Positions 16,665-26,137 are shown, counted from the stretch's first letter. The stretch is DNA of 63,439 nucleotides from Actinobacillus sp. (GCA_020026075.1 JAHHQZ010000007.1:1-63439); one strand, 5' to 3'. The notes: generated by a model from the letters alone, not told the origin. Numbers and translations: made by a program.

Positions 16665-17945
16665 ATGTTCAAAGTATTGTTTTTAATGATTTTATTGCTT
16701 GCAGGCATCGTCATCGCCCCGCACATTGCTGGTAAACAGGGTTACGTGTTAATTGAAACGGTCAATTACCGCTATGAAATGTCCATCACAATGTTATTCG
16801 TGTTCTTCGTGGCGTGTTTAGCGGTGGTGTACGCCGTGCAAGGCGTGCTGGAACGTTTCTTCAAAATGAGTAACGCCTCGTACACGTGGTTTGCTCGTCG
16901 TAAACACAAAAAAGCACAACGCCAAACCTTAGAAGGCTTGGTTGCCTTAGACGAAGGCAAATACAAAAAAGCCCAGCGTTTAATCGGCGACAATGCAAAA
17001 TATTCGGATAATCCGATTTTATATTTAACCAAAGCTGCTGAGGCCGCTCAAAAAGCAGGCAATGATTTAGCGGCGAATCGCTACCTTTTAGAGGCGAATG
17101 AATTAGCAGGCGGCGAGAGTTTCATCGTTTCCATTGGGCGCTTAAAAATTCTTGTGGCCCAGCAAAAATGGGACGACGCTCGTGAAAGCGTAGATAATTT
17201 GCTGAAAAATCATCGTGATAACAAAGAAGTGCTTTGTCTTGCGGTGACCATTTTCAAACAGCAAAAAGCTTATCAAGCGTTGGACGATATTTTAATTCCC
17301 GTGGAAAAATCAGGGCTTTATGACCACGCTGAACTAATGAAACTGGAAAGTTTCGTGGATAAAGGCTTACAAAATGAGCAAGTAGAACAGGCAGGGCATC
17401 ACGGCTTGATGGATTGGTTCCACAAACAAGCACGCAGCCGCCGTCAACGAGTGTCTTGCCAGTTAAACGTTATTGAGCGTTTAATCGACAGCAATGAACA
17501 CGACAAAGCCATAGATTTTATTGTTGATGTGTTGAAAAAATCCAAACAGGAAACGGCGGACAACTTGCGTCATTTGTACCAGCAAATTATCCGTTTGCAC
17601 CTGAAAGATTCGGCGAAATTGCGAAAATTACTCGCTAAACAAGCACAGAAAACCCCAGAATTACGCACAGACATTCACCGTGCATTGGGCTATTTGAATG
17701 CTCGAGCAGAGAATTTCGCTGAGGCGTGCCAAAATTTCAACGAAGTATTGAAAGACAAAGCCCACACGCAGGACGCCGATATGACAATGGCAGCTTTTGT
17801 GTTTGAACAAAATGGCGAGCCACAACTGGCAGAACAAATTCGCCGAGATTCCGTCAAAGTGGCAATGGCACAAGGCAAAACCACAAGCGTTACGTTAAAA
17901 GAAGAAACGCCACAACAAAATATAAAAATGGAAACGACAAAATAG
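16665..17945 (+). CDS. hemY: HemY-like TPR membrane protein
   Basis: HemY of the gammaproteobacterial type is an inner-membrane protein with tetratricopeptide repeats, unrelated to the protoporphyrinogen oxidase of the same name. Two transmembrane segments lie at about residues 1-20 and 40-62, followed by helical repeats (LEGLVALDEGKYKKAQRLI and several later TPR-like units to about residue 400). The length of 426 is close to the usual 400. It follows hemX by 9 bases and is convergent with radA. Confidence 0.88.
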   Translation: MFKVLFLMILLLAGIVIAPHIAGKQGYVLIETVNYRYEMSITMLFVFFVACLAVVYAVQGVLERFFKMSNASYTWFARRKHKKAQRQTLEGLVALDEGKYKKAQRLIGDNAKYSDNPILYLTKAAEAAQKAGNDLAANRYLLEANELAGGESFIVSIGRLKILVAQQKWDDARESVDNLLKNHRDNKEVLCLAVTIFKQQKAYQALDDILIPVEKSGLYDHAELMKLESFVDKGLQNEQVEQAGHHGLMDWFHKQARSRRQRVSCQLNVIERLIDSNEHDKAIDFIVDVLKKSKQETADNLRHLYQQIIRLHLKDSAKLRKLLAKQAQKTPELRTDIHRALGYLNARAENFAEACQNFNEVLKDKAHTQDADMTMAAFVFEQNGEPQLAEQIRRDSVKVAMAQGKTTSVTLKEETPQQNIKMETTK

Positions 17946-17968
17946 TTTCAATACCAATGAAATAAAAC

Positions 17969-17996
17969 TCCCAGTGATTAAAACTGGGTTTTTTGT
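17969..17996 (+). terminator. Rho-independent terminator after hemY
   Basis: CCCAGT (17970-17975) pairs with ACTGGG (17983-17988), followed by six T. It ends hemY transcription ahead of the convergent radA gene. Confidence 0.8.
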
Positions 17997-18004
17997 TTTA
18001 TGGC

Positions 18005-18037
18005 TAGGTCGGAATTTTCCCCAAAAATTCCGACCTT
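18005..18037. terminator. Inverted repeat pair between hemY and radA
   Basis: TAGGTCGGAATTTT faces AAAAATTCCGACCT around a loop of a few C and A residues. It lies between convergent genes and may stop radA transcripts on the minus strand. Member of the dispersed repeat family. Confidence 0.6.
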
Positions 18038-18043
18038 TGTTTT

Positions 18044-19420
18044 TTATAAGTTTTCCAAAATATCCAGTGCGTCACTTAATTTTTTGACAGGGTAAATTTT
18101 CATATCCGCTGGCGGGTTTTTGGGGCGGTTGGCGTGAGGGACGATGGCGCGTTTAAAGCCGTGTTTGGCGGCTTCGCTGATGCGTTCTTGTCCGCTTGGT
18201 ACTGGGCGAATTTCGCCGCCTAAGCCCACTTCGCCGAACACCACTAAATCTCTTGGCAATGGGCGGTCACGGAAACTGGAAATGAGCGCCAGTAGCAAGG
18301 CTAAATCGGCGCTGGTTTCCGTTACTTTTACGCCGCCGACCACGTTTACGAATACGTCCTGATCCGCCATCATCAAACCGCCGTGACGGTGTAAAACGGC
18401 GAGTAGCAAGGCTAAGCGGTTGTGATCTAAACCGACCGTCACACGGCGAGGATTGGCGAGCATTGATTGATCCACGAGAACTTGAATTTCCACGAGCAAC
18501 GGACGAGTGCCTTCCCAAATCACCATTACGGAACTGCCAGCAGTTTGTTCTTCGCTGCGGCTTAGGAAAATGGCAGATGGGTTTTTCACTTCACGCAAGC
18601 CTTGCTCTGTCATTCCAAATACGCCCAGCTCGTTGACAGCACCGAAACGGTTTTTGTGGCTGCGCAAGGTGCGGTAGCGCGAATCTGCCTCGCCTTCGAG
18701 CAAAATGGAGCAGTCGATACAGTGTTCCAGCACTTTCGGGCCTGCGAGTGTGCCGTCTTTGGTGACGTGGCCTACCATAAAAATCGCCACTTGGTGTGTT
18801 TTGGCGTAGCGAGTTAAAAATGACGCACACTCTCGCACTTGGGCGACACTACCTGGTGAGGATTGAATATCCGCTAAGTGCATTACTTGAATGGAATCCA
18901 CCACGAGAATTTTCGGTTTAAGCTGATCTGCCGTGTGGCAAATGCGTTCCACGGAAGTTTCCGACAGCAGATTGAGCTTATCTGTGGGTAAATTCAAACG
19001 ATGCGCACGCATTGCCACTTGTTGCAGGCTTTCTTCGCCTGTCACATAAAGGGTCGGCATTGTTTGGGCGAGCTGGCACATCACTTGTAATAACAGCGTA
19101 CTTTTACCTGCACCAGGATGTCCGCCGATCAAAATCGCACTACCCGGCACAATACCGCCGCCCAGTACACGGTCTAACTCTTTGAAATGGCTGGTAAAAC
19201 GTGGCGTTTCTTGCAGGCTAATTTCAGCGAGGGTTTGTACTTTGCCTTGCGTTTCGCCAGCGTAACCGCTGAAACGATCGCCTTTGCTGGCGGTCGAAGG
19301 TGCAAGGCGCACTTCAGTAATGGTGTTCCACGCTTTGCAAGCACTGCATTGCCCTTGCCAGCGTGCGTGTTCTGCGCCACAGTCGTTGCAAACGTAGGCG
19401 CGTTTTGGGGCTTTTGCCAT
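18044..19420 (-). CDS. radA: DNA repair protein RadA
   Basis: RadA is a RecA-like ATPase that drives branch migration during recombinational repair. An N-terminal zinc finger (CNDCGAEHARWQGQCSAC) is followed by Walker A GGHPGAGKSTLLLQ, the RadA-specific KNRFG motif (SHKNRFGAVNELGVFGM) and a Lon-like C-terminal domain. The 458 residues match E. coli RadA (460). It lies 9 bases downstream of the CYTH gene on the minus strand. Confidence 0.96.
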   Translation of the reverse strand: MAKAPKRAYVCNDCGAEHARWQGQCSACKAWNTITEVRLAPSTASKGDRFSGYAGETQGKVQTLAEISLQETPRFTSHFKELDRVLGGGIVPGSAILIGGHPGAGKSTLLLQVMCQLAQTMPTLYVTGEESLQQVAMRAHRLNLPTDKLNLLSETSVERICHTADQLKPKILVVDSIQVMHLADIQSSPGSVAQVRECASFLTRYAKTHQVAIFMVGHVTKDGTLAGPKVLEHCIDCSILLEGEADSRYRTLRSHKNRFGAVNELGVFGMTEQGLREVKNPSAIFLSRSEEQTAGSSVMVIWEGTRPLLVEIQVLVDQSMLANPRRVTVGLDHNRLALLLAVLHRHGGLMMADQDVFVNVVGGVKVTETSADLALLLALISSFRDRPLPRDLVVFGEVGLGGEIRPVPSGQERISEAAKHGFKRAIVPHANRPKNPPADMKIYPVKKLSDALDILENL

Positions 19421-19429
19421 TGGAATTCC

Positions 19430-20533
19430 TTATGATTGAGCGAGGTTAAGCAGGGTTTTCACCAGCATTCGTTTTAATTCTACATTGTGATAAAGCCATT
19501 GCCACAGCGACTGCGCTACCGCTTGGCTGTCGTTGGTTTCCGTCAACGCTTGTGCCAAAGACAAGGCAAAGCCATAGGCGTTTTGTTGTGCATAGAGAAA
19601 ATCTTCCAGCGTGCTGGACGGCAATTTCATACGCACTGCTTCTGGCAGGCGTTCAAAGGCTTGTACATAGGCTAGGCGTGCGTTCAATTCATTTTGATAC
19701 AAGGCCATAAACGCCATTATCACTTGACGCAAGGCCGGAATATTTTGCGAAAAATTGGCAATGCCTAAGTTTAATATTTGGTCAATAAGATGTTGTTCTA
19801 AGGGGAGTAGCGCCGCTATTTGTTCTTGTGGCGTGTGGGCATTCGCCATAAAACGCTGCCACAGCGCATCGAAATCCACAGGTGCAGGCATTTGTCCCAA
19901 TGCCAAGGCGTAGCCACGTTTGGCTTTGTTAATGCCGCACAGCACTGCACCATTTTGTGTAATGTGTTGGAACACAAAGGCGATGAGATCTAACGGATCC
20001 CCTTGAATTAGCTCAAATTCTAGCTCCACTAAGGGTGTTGTTTGCTTGCCTGCTCGCACGCATCCCACATCAAGGGCTATTTCAATTTGGCTATGAGAAA
20101 ACGGCACGAGCCAAGTTTTACGCTGGAAATCGGTGCAGAACAAGGGCTGAAAGTGTTTTTCTTCGCCTGCCTGCAAAATGCTTGGTAGGGCAAGGCCGGA
20201 ATTTTCTGCAAATTTTTGGAAGTTCAAGGCGTTATTTGCAAGGGGCGTGTTGATTTCAAGGTGATTGTGTATACCGCCTGTTACCACGCCTTTTAATTTC
20301 ACCGTTTGGCTAAATTGGCTGTCGCCATTTTTACGGTTTTCTCTGGTGCGCACGATGGCTTTTTGCTGAGAAAGAGCGAGATCTACACGGTCAAAATAAG
20401 TACTGATGAGTTGCTGTTCATCTTGGAAATTGTTGTTAAATGTGGCGAACTGTTGCGAAAAATTGGCTAAAAATTCCGGCGTTAGGCAAAGCTTTAATTC
20501 GATTTCGTGGAGTGTTTGAGGTTCGTTACGCAT
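19430..20533 (-). CDS. CYTH-domain inorganic triphosphatase (YgiF-like)
   Basis: The N-terminal half (residues 1 to about 200) is a CYTH domain: the EIELKL signature near residue 10, STYFD, VRTRENR, VELEFEL and NKAKRGYAL. E. coli YgiF, with the same domain, hydrolyses inorganic triphosphate. The C-terminal part is helical and may be a reduced CHAD domain; at 367 residues the protein is shorter than YgiF (433). Three copies of the dispersed repeat lie inside (near 19730, 20190 and 20470). Confidence 0.8.
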   Translation of the reverse strand: MRNEPQTLHEIELKLCLTPEFLANFSQQFATFNNNFQDEQQLISTYFDRVDLALSQQKAIVRTRENRKNGDSQFSQTVKLKGVVTGGIHNHLEINTPLANNALNFQKFAENSGLALPSILQAGEEKHFQPLFCTDFQRKTWLVPFSHSQIEIALDVGCVRAGKQTTPLVELEFELIQGDPLDLIAFVFQHITQNGAVLCGINKAKRGYALALGQMPAPVDFDALWQRFMANAHTPQEQIAALLPLEQHLIDQILNLGIANFSQNIPALRQVIMAFMALYQNELNARLAYVQAFERLPEAVRMKLPSSTLEDFLYAQQNAYGFALSLAQALTETNDSQAVAQSLWQWLYHNVELKRMLVKTLLNLAQS

Positions 20534-20693
20534 TGTGGTTCCTTGCTAAAATGAAATGGCTGGTAAAAGGTAGCTAAAAAACAGGGGCTTTTCAATCAAC
20601 TGGGTGAAAAACTGCTGAATTTTGGGCAATAATTAAGGTAGAATGCAACGTTTTACCCTAAGCCGTTTTATTTAACTCAGTGAGGAGCTTATT

Positions 20694-21374
20694 ATGGCAA
20701 TGAATAATATTTTTGGCTTATTCGCTAATTCACCTTTTAAACCGATTCAACGTCATTCGGAAAAAGTGACGGAATGTTGCAGTTATTTAGTAGACTTTTT
20801 TGAGGCAACGTTTGAAGGGGATTGGGAGGCTGCGGAGAAAATCCGTGAACGTATTTCTGAAACCGAAAAAGAAGCGGATATTTTAAAACGTGATATTCGT
20901 TTGAAATTACCACGTGGCTTATTTATGCCTATTGCACGCACAGATTTATTAGAACTTACCACACAGCAAGACAAGTTAGCAAATTATGCAAAAGATATTT
21001 CAGGACGTATGCTTGGTCGCCGTTGTGCTTTTCCTAAGAGTATGGAAGATGCGTTTATGGCATTTTTATGTTGTAGCTTAGATGCTACCGTGCAGGCAAA
21101 CCGTGTGATTACAGAAATGGATAATTTGCTGGAAACAGGCTTTAAAGGACGTGAATTTGATTTGGTTAGCCAAATGATTAATCAACTTGATAGTATTGAA
21201 GATGACACGGATCATATGCAGGTTCAATTACGTTTAGATTTACGTGATCAAGAAGATAAATTTAGTCCTGTTGACGTAATGTTTTTATATAAAATTTTAG
21301 AATGGATCGGTGTTCTTGCTGACCAAGCGCAACGAGTAGGTTCTCGTATTGAGCTTATGCTCGCACGTGCATAA
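20694..21374 (+). CDS. DUF47/TIGR00153 phosphate transport accessory protein
   Basis: This 226-residue all-helical protein of the PhoU-related DUF47 family (E. coli YkaA type) is normally encoded next to Pit transporters and thought to modulate them. Typical segments are NNIFGLFANSPFKPIQRH, RDIRLKLPRGLFMPIARTDLLEL and DRVQ-like C-terminal LADQAQRVGSRIELMLARA. It lies 20 bases before the pit gene in the same orientation, which supports a joint role. A GAGGAG ribosome-binding site precedes it. Confidence 0.88.
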   Translation: MAMNNIFGLFANSPFKPIQRHSEKVTECCSYLVDFFEATFEGDWEAAEKIRERISETEKEADILKRDIRLKLPRGLFMPIARTDLLELTTQQDKLANYAKDISGRMLGRRCAFPKSMEDAFMAFLCCSLDATVQANRVITEMDNLLETGFKGREFDLVSQMINQLDSIEDDTDHMQVQLRLDLRDQEDKFSPVDVMFLYKILEWIGVLADQAQRVGSRIELMLARA

Positions 21375-21394
21375 TTAACAATTAGGAAACAACG

Positions 21395-22657
21395 ATGGAA
21401 ATTATTCAACATTACGGCACGATTTTAGTGTTGATTACAGCTATTTTTGGCTTTTTTATGGCATTTGGAGTCGGGGCAAACGATGTTGCAAACGCAATGG
21501 GAACGTCCGTAGGGTCAGGCACGGTTAGCGTTAAACAAGCGATTTTTATTGCACTTATGTTTGAATGTGCGGGGGCTTATTTAGCTGGCGGTGAAGTAAC
21601 GGAAACCATTAAAAAAGGCGTCATTGATCCAATGCAATTCGCTAATCAGCCTGATGTTTTAGCATTGGGGATGATGTCTTCTTTATTTTCCGCTGGTGCG
21701 TGGCTTTTAATCGCAACGAAAAAAGGCTGGCCAGTGTCAACGACGCATACCATCATCGGTGCGATTATTGGTTTTGCGTTAGTAACGGTGGGTAGCGATG
21801 CAGTAGATTGGAGCGTTATCGGTAATATCGTAGGGAGCTGGTTTATCACCCCTGTGATCGCTGGTTTTATCGCTTATGGTATCTTTTTTAGTACGCAAAA
21901 ATTGATTTTCGATACGGAAAAACCCTTTAAAAATGCCCAAAAATTTGGTCCATATTACATTGGTTTAACCGTAGTTATCGTCAGCATTGTAACGATGATC
22001 AAAGGCTTGAAACACGTTGGTTTGGACTTAACGGCGTGGCAAGTGGCAATCGTGGCGGCGATTATTGGTATTGCTTGCATTGTTGCCAGCCATTTTTATT
22101 TACGTAGTGCAAGATTCCAACAGCATTTAGACAAAGGCACTTTCGTTGCAGTTGAAAAAGTATTCAGCATTTTAATGCTATTAACCGCTGCGGCGATGGC
22201 ATTCGCTCACGGTTCAAACGATGTAGCCAATGCCATTGGTCCATTGGCTGCGGTGGTATCCATAGTGGATAGTGGCGGTATTGTTTCTAATAGCAGTGCC
22301 TTAGCTTGGTGGATTTTGCCATTAGGGGCTGTAGGTATTGGCGCTGGCTTAATTATTCTCGGTAAAAAAGTAATGAGTACCATCGGTACAGGGATTACGG
22401 ATTTAACGCCATCACGTGGTTTTGCGGCACAATTTTCCACAGCGATTACCGTGGTGCTTGCCTCTGGTACTGGTTTACCGATTTCTACCACGCAAACGCT
22501 CGTTGGAGCGATTCTCGGTATCGGTTTTGCTCGTGGTATTGCAGCATTAAACTTAAAAGTTATCCGTAATATCGTGGTGTCGTGGATGATTACCCTGCCA
22601 GCAGGTGCTTTCTTTGTGGTGATTATCTACTATATTTTGCGCATCTTTTTCCATTAA
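21395..22657 (+). CDS. Low-affinity inorganic phosphate transporter (PiT family)
   Basis: This inner-membrane permease imports phosphate with cations or protons. The two inverted PiT signatures are clear: GVGANDVANAMGTSVGSG near residue 27 and AHGSNDVANAIGPLAAV near residue 270. VSTTHTIIGAIIG and ISTTQTLVGAILG are the second pair. The 420 residues contain about 10-11 membrane segments. It is paired with the upstream DUF47 gene. Confidence 0.93.
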   Translation: MEIIQHYGTILVLITAIFGFFMAFGVGANDVANAMGTSVGSGTVSVKQAIFIALMFECAGAYLAGGEVTETIKKGVIDPMQFANQPDVLALGMMSSLFSAGAWLLIATKKGWPVSTTHTIIGAIIGFALVTVGSDAVDWSVIGNIVGSWFITPVIAGFIAYGIFFSTQKLIFDTEKPFKNAQKFGPYYIGLTVVIVSIVTMIKGLKHVGLDLTAWQVAIVAAIIGIACIVASHFYLRSARFQQHLDKGTFVAVEKVFSILMLLTAAAMAFAHGSNDVANAIGPLAAVVSIVDSGGIVSNSSALAWWILPLGAVGIGAGLIILGKKVMSTIGTGITDLTPSRGFAAQFSTAITVVLASGTGLPISTTQTLVGAILGIGFARGIAALNLKVIRNIVVSWMITLPAGAFFVVIIYYILRIFFH

Positions 22658-22671
22658 GTATTATATGTTAT

Positions 22672-22701
22672 AAGTAAGAAATCCTTTGGGTTTCTTGCTT
22701 T
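22672..22701 (+). terminator. Probable terminator after pit
   Basis: AAGTAAGAAATCC can pair with GGGTTTCTTGCTT when two G-U pairs are allowed. The following T run is broken, so strength is uncertain. Confidence 0.5.
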
Positions 22702-22721
22702 ATCATTTCTAGAGGAACCTT

Positions 22722-23375
22722 ATGACATTATTTAAAACCTTTTCTCGAAGCCTTTTTCTAGCCACGCTTGGCATTATCGCAGTAATGCCAGCAATGGCAG
22801 GAACCGATACCACTCCCGCCAATGGTCTCCAGTCGGAATATATCACCGAAAATTTACATACCTATTTTCGTTCAGGGGCTGGTTCGCAATACCGCATTAA
22901 AGGTAGTCTCGTGGCAGGGGAGCCTGTTACTGTTCTCGATAATCAAGGTAAATACACACTCGTGCGTGATAGCCGTAACCGTGAAGGTTGGGTGCTAACC
23001 TCAGAACTTAGCACAGAGCCGAGTAGCAAAATGGAAAATCCTAAGCTAAAAGCCAAAATCGTGGAACTTTCCAATAAATTGAATAGCTTAGATGAAGCGT
23101 GGCAGCAACGTGTACAGGAAATGCAACGCCGTACGCAACAAGCAGAGCAACAGAGTAGCGTGCTGTTACAGGAAAACACCAATTTGAAACGTCAAATGGA
23201 CGAAGTAAACAGCAAAAACCGCAACCTTGAAACAATGCTCGATGCCAACAAACAAGCCATTGCTATTCAGTGGTTTATTTATGGTGGATCCGTATTGGGT
23301 GTTGGTTTATTGCTTGGTTTGCTCATTCCAATACTTGTTCCACGTCGCCGCCGCCGTCCTAGTGGTTGGGCGTAA
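22722..23375 (+). CDS. SH3-domain membrane protein (YgiM-like, TIGR04211)
   Basis: A signal peptide (residues about 1-26, ending PAMAG) is followed by a bacterial SH3 domain (LHTYFRSGAGSQYRIKGSL to EGWVLTSEL), a coiled coil (about 105-175) and one C-terminal transmembrane segment with an Arg-rich tail. E. coli YgiM has this layout and also lies next to cca. The function is unknown. The gene is 217 codons and ends 12 bases before cca. Confidence 0.82.
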   Translation: MTLFKTFSRSLFLATLGIIAVMPAMAGTDTTPANGLQSEYITENLHTYFRSGAGSQYRIKGSLVAGEPVTVLDNQGKYTLVRDSRNREGWVLTSELSTEPSSKMENPKLKAKIVELSNKLNSLDEAWQQRVQEMQRRTQQAEQQSSVLLQENTNLKRQMDEVNSKNRNLETMLDANKQAIAIQWFIYGGSVLGVGLLLGLLIPILVPRRRRRPSGWA

Positions 23376-23387
23376 CGAAGGTTTGCT

Positions 23388-24521
23388 ATGCAATGCTTTT
23401 TAGTGGGCGGTGCCGTGCGTGATGCCTTGCTCGGTTTGCCTGTGCAGGATAAAGACTGGGTCGTGGTTGGTGCCACGCCGGAATATTTGCTGAAAAAAGG
23501 TTATCAGCAAGTGGGCAAAGATTTCCCCGTTTTTCTGCACCCTAAAACAAAGCAAGAATACGCACTGGCTCGCAAAGAAAAAAAAGTCGGTACAGGTTAT
23601 ACTGGCTTTATTTGCGACTTCTCTCCTGATATCTCCTTACAAGAGGACTTGTACCGCCGAGATTTGACCATTAACGCAATGGCGCAAGATGAAACAGGCA
23701 AGCTGTTTGATTTCTACGGCGGACAGGCTGATTTAGCTCATCGTCTACTACGCCACGTGTCGCCTGCTTTTGTGGAAGATCCGCTACGCGTATTGCGCAC
23801 CGCACGGTTTCTCGCACGGTTTGCTTATTTAGGGTTCAAGGTTGCCCCTGAAACCTTTGCTTTGATGAAAGTCATTTGCACGCAGGGCGAATTGCGAGCG
23901 TTAAGCCGTGAACGCATTTGGCAGGAAACGGTGAAAGCCTTGCAAACACCAACGCCAGCGGCGTATTTTTCCCTTTTGCAACAGCTCGGTGCCTTGCCTG
24001 ATGTAATGCCAGCGCTGGTGGGTGCGTTACAGGAAAACGGCACGGTGCGTGGCAGTGTTCAAAATTTTACGCAAAATTCCGACCTAGCCAGCACAGGGCA
24101 AATCACCTTTTTGGATAAAGCCTTTGCTCGCTATTTTTTTGCGTTGCCGATGGCGCAATTGAAGGCGCTGTGCCAGCAACTGGGAGTGCCTAATGCGACG
24201 GCGAATTTTGCAATGCTCGCTCAACAGTTCGCCCCAATGTGGCGTGAGAAAACGCAGGATATGAGTGCGGTGTTAGCGATGTTCAATGCGGTACAAATTT
24301 GGCGTAGCACGGAAAAATTTGACGCACTCAGTGTGCTTTTTTCCACGTGTTTTCCAACGGCGGAACGTCAACAGCAATGGCTAGCGCAATGCTTTGAGGC
24401 GGCAAATGCCATCACCGCCCAGCAGGTGATCGCAGACGGTTTCACCCAAGCCGCCATTCGTCAAGAATTGGATCGCCGCCGCTTGCAGGCAATGCAGGCG
24501 GTTTCATCTAGGCTGGAATAA
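23388..24521 (+). CDS. cca: CCA-adding enzyme, HD domain apparently lost
   Basis: The enzyme adds or repairs the CCA 3' end of tRNAs. The nucleotidyltransferase head is complete: LVGGAVRDALLGLPVQDKDWVVVG, RRDLTINAMA and DPLRVLRTARFLARFA. The usual gammaproteobacterial enzyme is about 410 residues and carries an HD phosphohydrolase domain after residue 225; here there are 377, and no His...His-Asp...Asp pattern is seen. A repeat copy (24059-24088) encodes QNFTQNSDLAS just where that domain should begin. The C-terminus (FTQAAIRQELDRRRLQAM) is normal, so this is a deletion, not a truncation. Confidence 0.9.
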   Translation: MQCFLVGGAVRDALLGLPVQDKDWVVVGATPEYLLKKGYQQVGKDFPVFLHPKTKQEYALARKEKKVGTGYTGFICDFSPDISLQEDLYRRDLTINAMAQDETGKLFDFYGGQADLAHRLLRHVSPAFVEDPLRVLRTARFLARFAYLGFKVAPETFALMKVICTQGELRALSRERIWQETVKALQTPTPAAYFSLLQQLGALPDVMPALVGALQENGTVRGSVQNFTQNSDLASTGQITFLDKAFARYFFALPMAQLKALCQQLGVPNATANFAMLAQQFAPMWREKTQDMSAVLAMFNAVQIWRSTEKFDALSVLFSTCFPTAERQQQWLAQCFEAANAITAQQVIADGFTQAAIRQELDRRRLQAMQAVSSRLE

Positions 24522-25184
24522 ATGAAGAAATTTTACACAATGAAACAGTATAAACATTACCTTTGGCTGGCGGTAATTCTGCTGGCTGGCTGTGTGAGCC
24601 AACCGAAATCAACCCCAAGCCAAACTAACCCTAAATGGCAGGCGCACGAGCAACAGTTGCTGGCAATGACGAATTATCAAGCCGCAGGGCAACTGGGCGT
24701 GATTACACCGCAACAGCGTTTTTCCAGCCAGTTTACGTGGCGTTATAAAAACGCCGGAAATTACGACCTACGTCTTTCTGCCTTGCTGAACACGGCAAAC
24801 GTAACCCTTACGAAAACCCCTGCTGGAATGCGTTTAGTGGACGGCAAAAATACCCGCTGGGTAGATGAAAATGCCCTGCTAAGCGACACTTTAAAATTAC
24901 CGCTGACTTGGCAAACACTGGCACTGTGGCTAAAAGGCGTGCCGACAACGAGCCATTATCAATTAAAAAATATTCAAGGGCAGCCGTTGCTCAATGAATT
25001 TACTTATCAAGCAGGCACACAGCGCTGGCTGGTGCGTTATTTGAGCTACCAAAAAGCGACCTTTGGTGAGAAATTGCTGTGGTTGCCTGAAAATATTTTG
25101 CTAGAACGACAAGATAGCCAAAAACAAAAACTCAAAATTCACCTTTCACGCTGGCAGCCGCTGGCAACGGAGAATGCGCAATGA
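24522..25184 (+). CDS. lolB: Outer-membrane lipoprotein receptor LolB
   Basis: LolB receives lipoproteins from periplasmic LolA and inserts them into the outer membrane. A lipoprotein signal peptide ends in the lipobox LLAGC, making the cysteine near residue 24 the lipidated N-terminus. The mature part (MTNYQAAGQLGVITPQQRFSSQFTWRY) matches the LolB fold. The ATG used directly abuts the cca stop; a second ATG 6 codons on is an equally good start. The stop overlaps the ispE start, as in many gammaproteobacteria. Confidence 0.88.
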   Translation: MKKFYTMKQYKHYLWLAVILLAGCVSQPKSTPSQTNPKWQAHEQQLLAMTNYQAAGQLGVITPQQRFSSQFTWRYKNAGNYDLRLSALLNTANVTLTKTPAGMRLVDGKNTRWVDENALLSDTLKLPLTWQTLALWLKGVPTTSHYQLKNIQGQPLLNEFTYQAGTQRWLVRYLSYQKATFGEKLLWLPENILLERQDSQKQKLKIHLSRWQPLATENAQ

Positions 25185-26074
25185 ACTGGCCATTTCCTTT
25201 ACAAGCAACAAAAGGTGTAAGCTTTCCTTGCCCAGCGAAATTAAATTTATTTTTATACATTACAGGTCAGCGTGCAGATGGCTACCACGAACTGCAAACC
25301 TTGTTCCAATTTTTAAATTTTGGCGATGATTTGCAAGTGGAAATTACCTCCGAGCCTGACATTGTGGTAACGCCAGCCCTTAAAAATGTTCCGCTGGAAG
25401 ACAACTTGATTTATCGTGCCGCACGTTTATTGCAAAAAGCCACAGGCTGCCGTCAAGGGGCAAGGTTACATTTAACCAAACGTTTGCCAATGGGCGGTGG
25501 TGTTGGCGGCGGATCCTCCGATGCGGCAACGGCGTTGGTAGCGTTAAATTTATTATGGAAAACAGGGCTAAGCCGTACGCAGTTGGCGGAATTAGGATTG
25601 CAATTAGGGGCGGATGTGCCGATTTTTGTGCAAGGGCAGGCAGCTTTTGCCGAAGGCGTGGGCGAGCGTTTAACCCCTTGTGCGCCAGCAGAGCAGTGGT
25701 TTGTGGTGTTAAAACCGAAAGTGTCCATTGCGACTGCGAAAATTTTTACTCACCCTGAGTTAACTCGCAATACCCCAAAACGGGGAATGGGAGAATGTTT
25801 AAGCACCCCTTATGCCAACGATTGCGAGAAAGTGGTGAAAAATCATTATCCAGTGGTTGAAGAAATGCTAACCGCATTGCTACAATACGCCCCCGCTAGG
25901 CTAACAGGGACAGGGGCTTGTGTTTTTGCGGCGTTCGTTGATGCGAAATCCGCTCAAAGCTGCTTAAATGCTGTGCTGAATCTTCCACTGGCTGCCCAGT
26001 TAGAAATGGGCTTTGTGGCGCAGGGCTGTAATATTTCGCCTTTGTACCAACATGTTAGCCAACTCCATCTATAA
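25181..26074 (+). CDS. ispE: 4-(cytidine 5'-diphospho)-2-C-methylerythritol kinase IspE
   Basis: This GHMP kinase phosphorylates CDP-methylerythritol in the MEP isoprenoid pathway. The substrate segment FPCPAKLNLFLYITGQRADGYHEL and the ATP-binding loop PMGGGVGGGSSDAATAL are diagnostic; LTGTGACVFA is the third GHMP motif. The length of 297 is slightly above E. coli IspE (283). It overlaps lolB by 4 bases (ATGA), and prs follows, as in many relatives. Confidence 0.95.
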   Translation: MNWPFPLQATKGVSFPCPAKLNLFLYITGQRADGYHELQTLFQFLNFGDDLQVEITSEPDIVVTPALKNVPLEDNLIYRAARLLQKATGCRQGARLHLTKRLPMGGGVGGGSSDAATALVALNLLWKTGLSRTQLAELGLQLGADVPIFVQGQAAFAEGVGERLTPCAPAEQWFVVLKPKVSIATAKIFTHPELTRNTPKRGMGECLSTPYANDCEKVVKNHYPVVEEMLTALLQYAPARLTGTGACVFAAFVDAKSAQSCLNAVLNLPLAAQLEMGFVAQGCNISPLYQHVSQLHL

Positions 26075-26137
26075 CGCTAGGCGTTATTAAATTCACTTGC
26101 TGTAAATGTGCTGTTCAAATTAGAGGTCATACAAACT

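Noticed and set aside
24755..24772. CGCCGGAAATTACGACCTAC in lolB as a copy of the dispersed repeat
   Set aside because: It has the GCCGGAA and CGACCTA ends but lacks the T tract, so it may be chance or a decayed copy; not counted.
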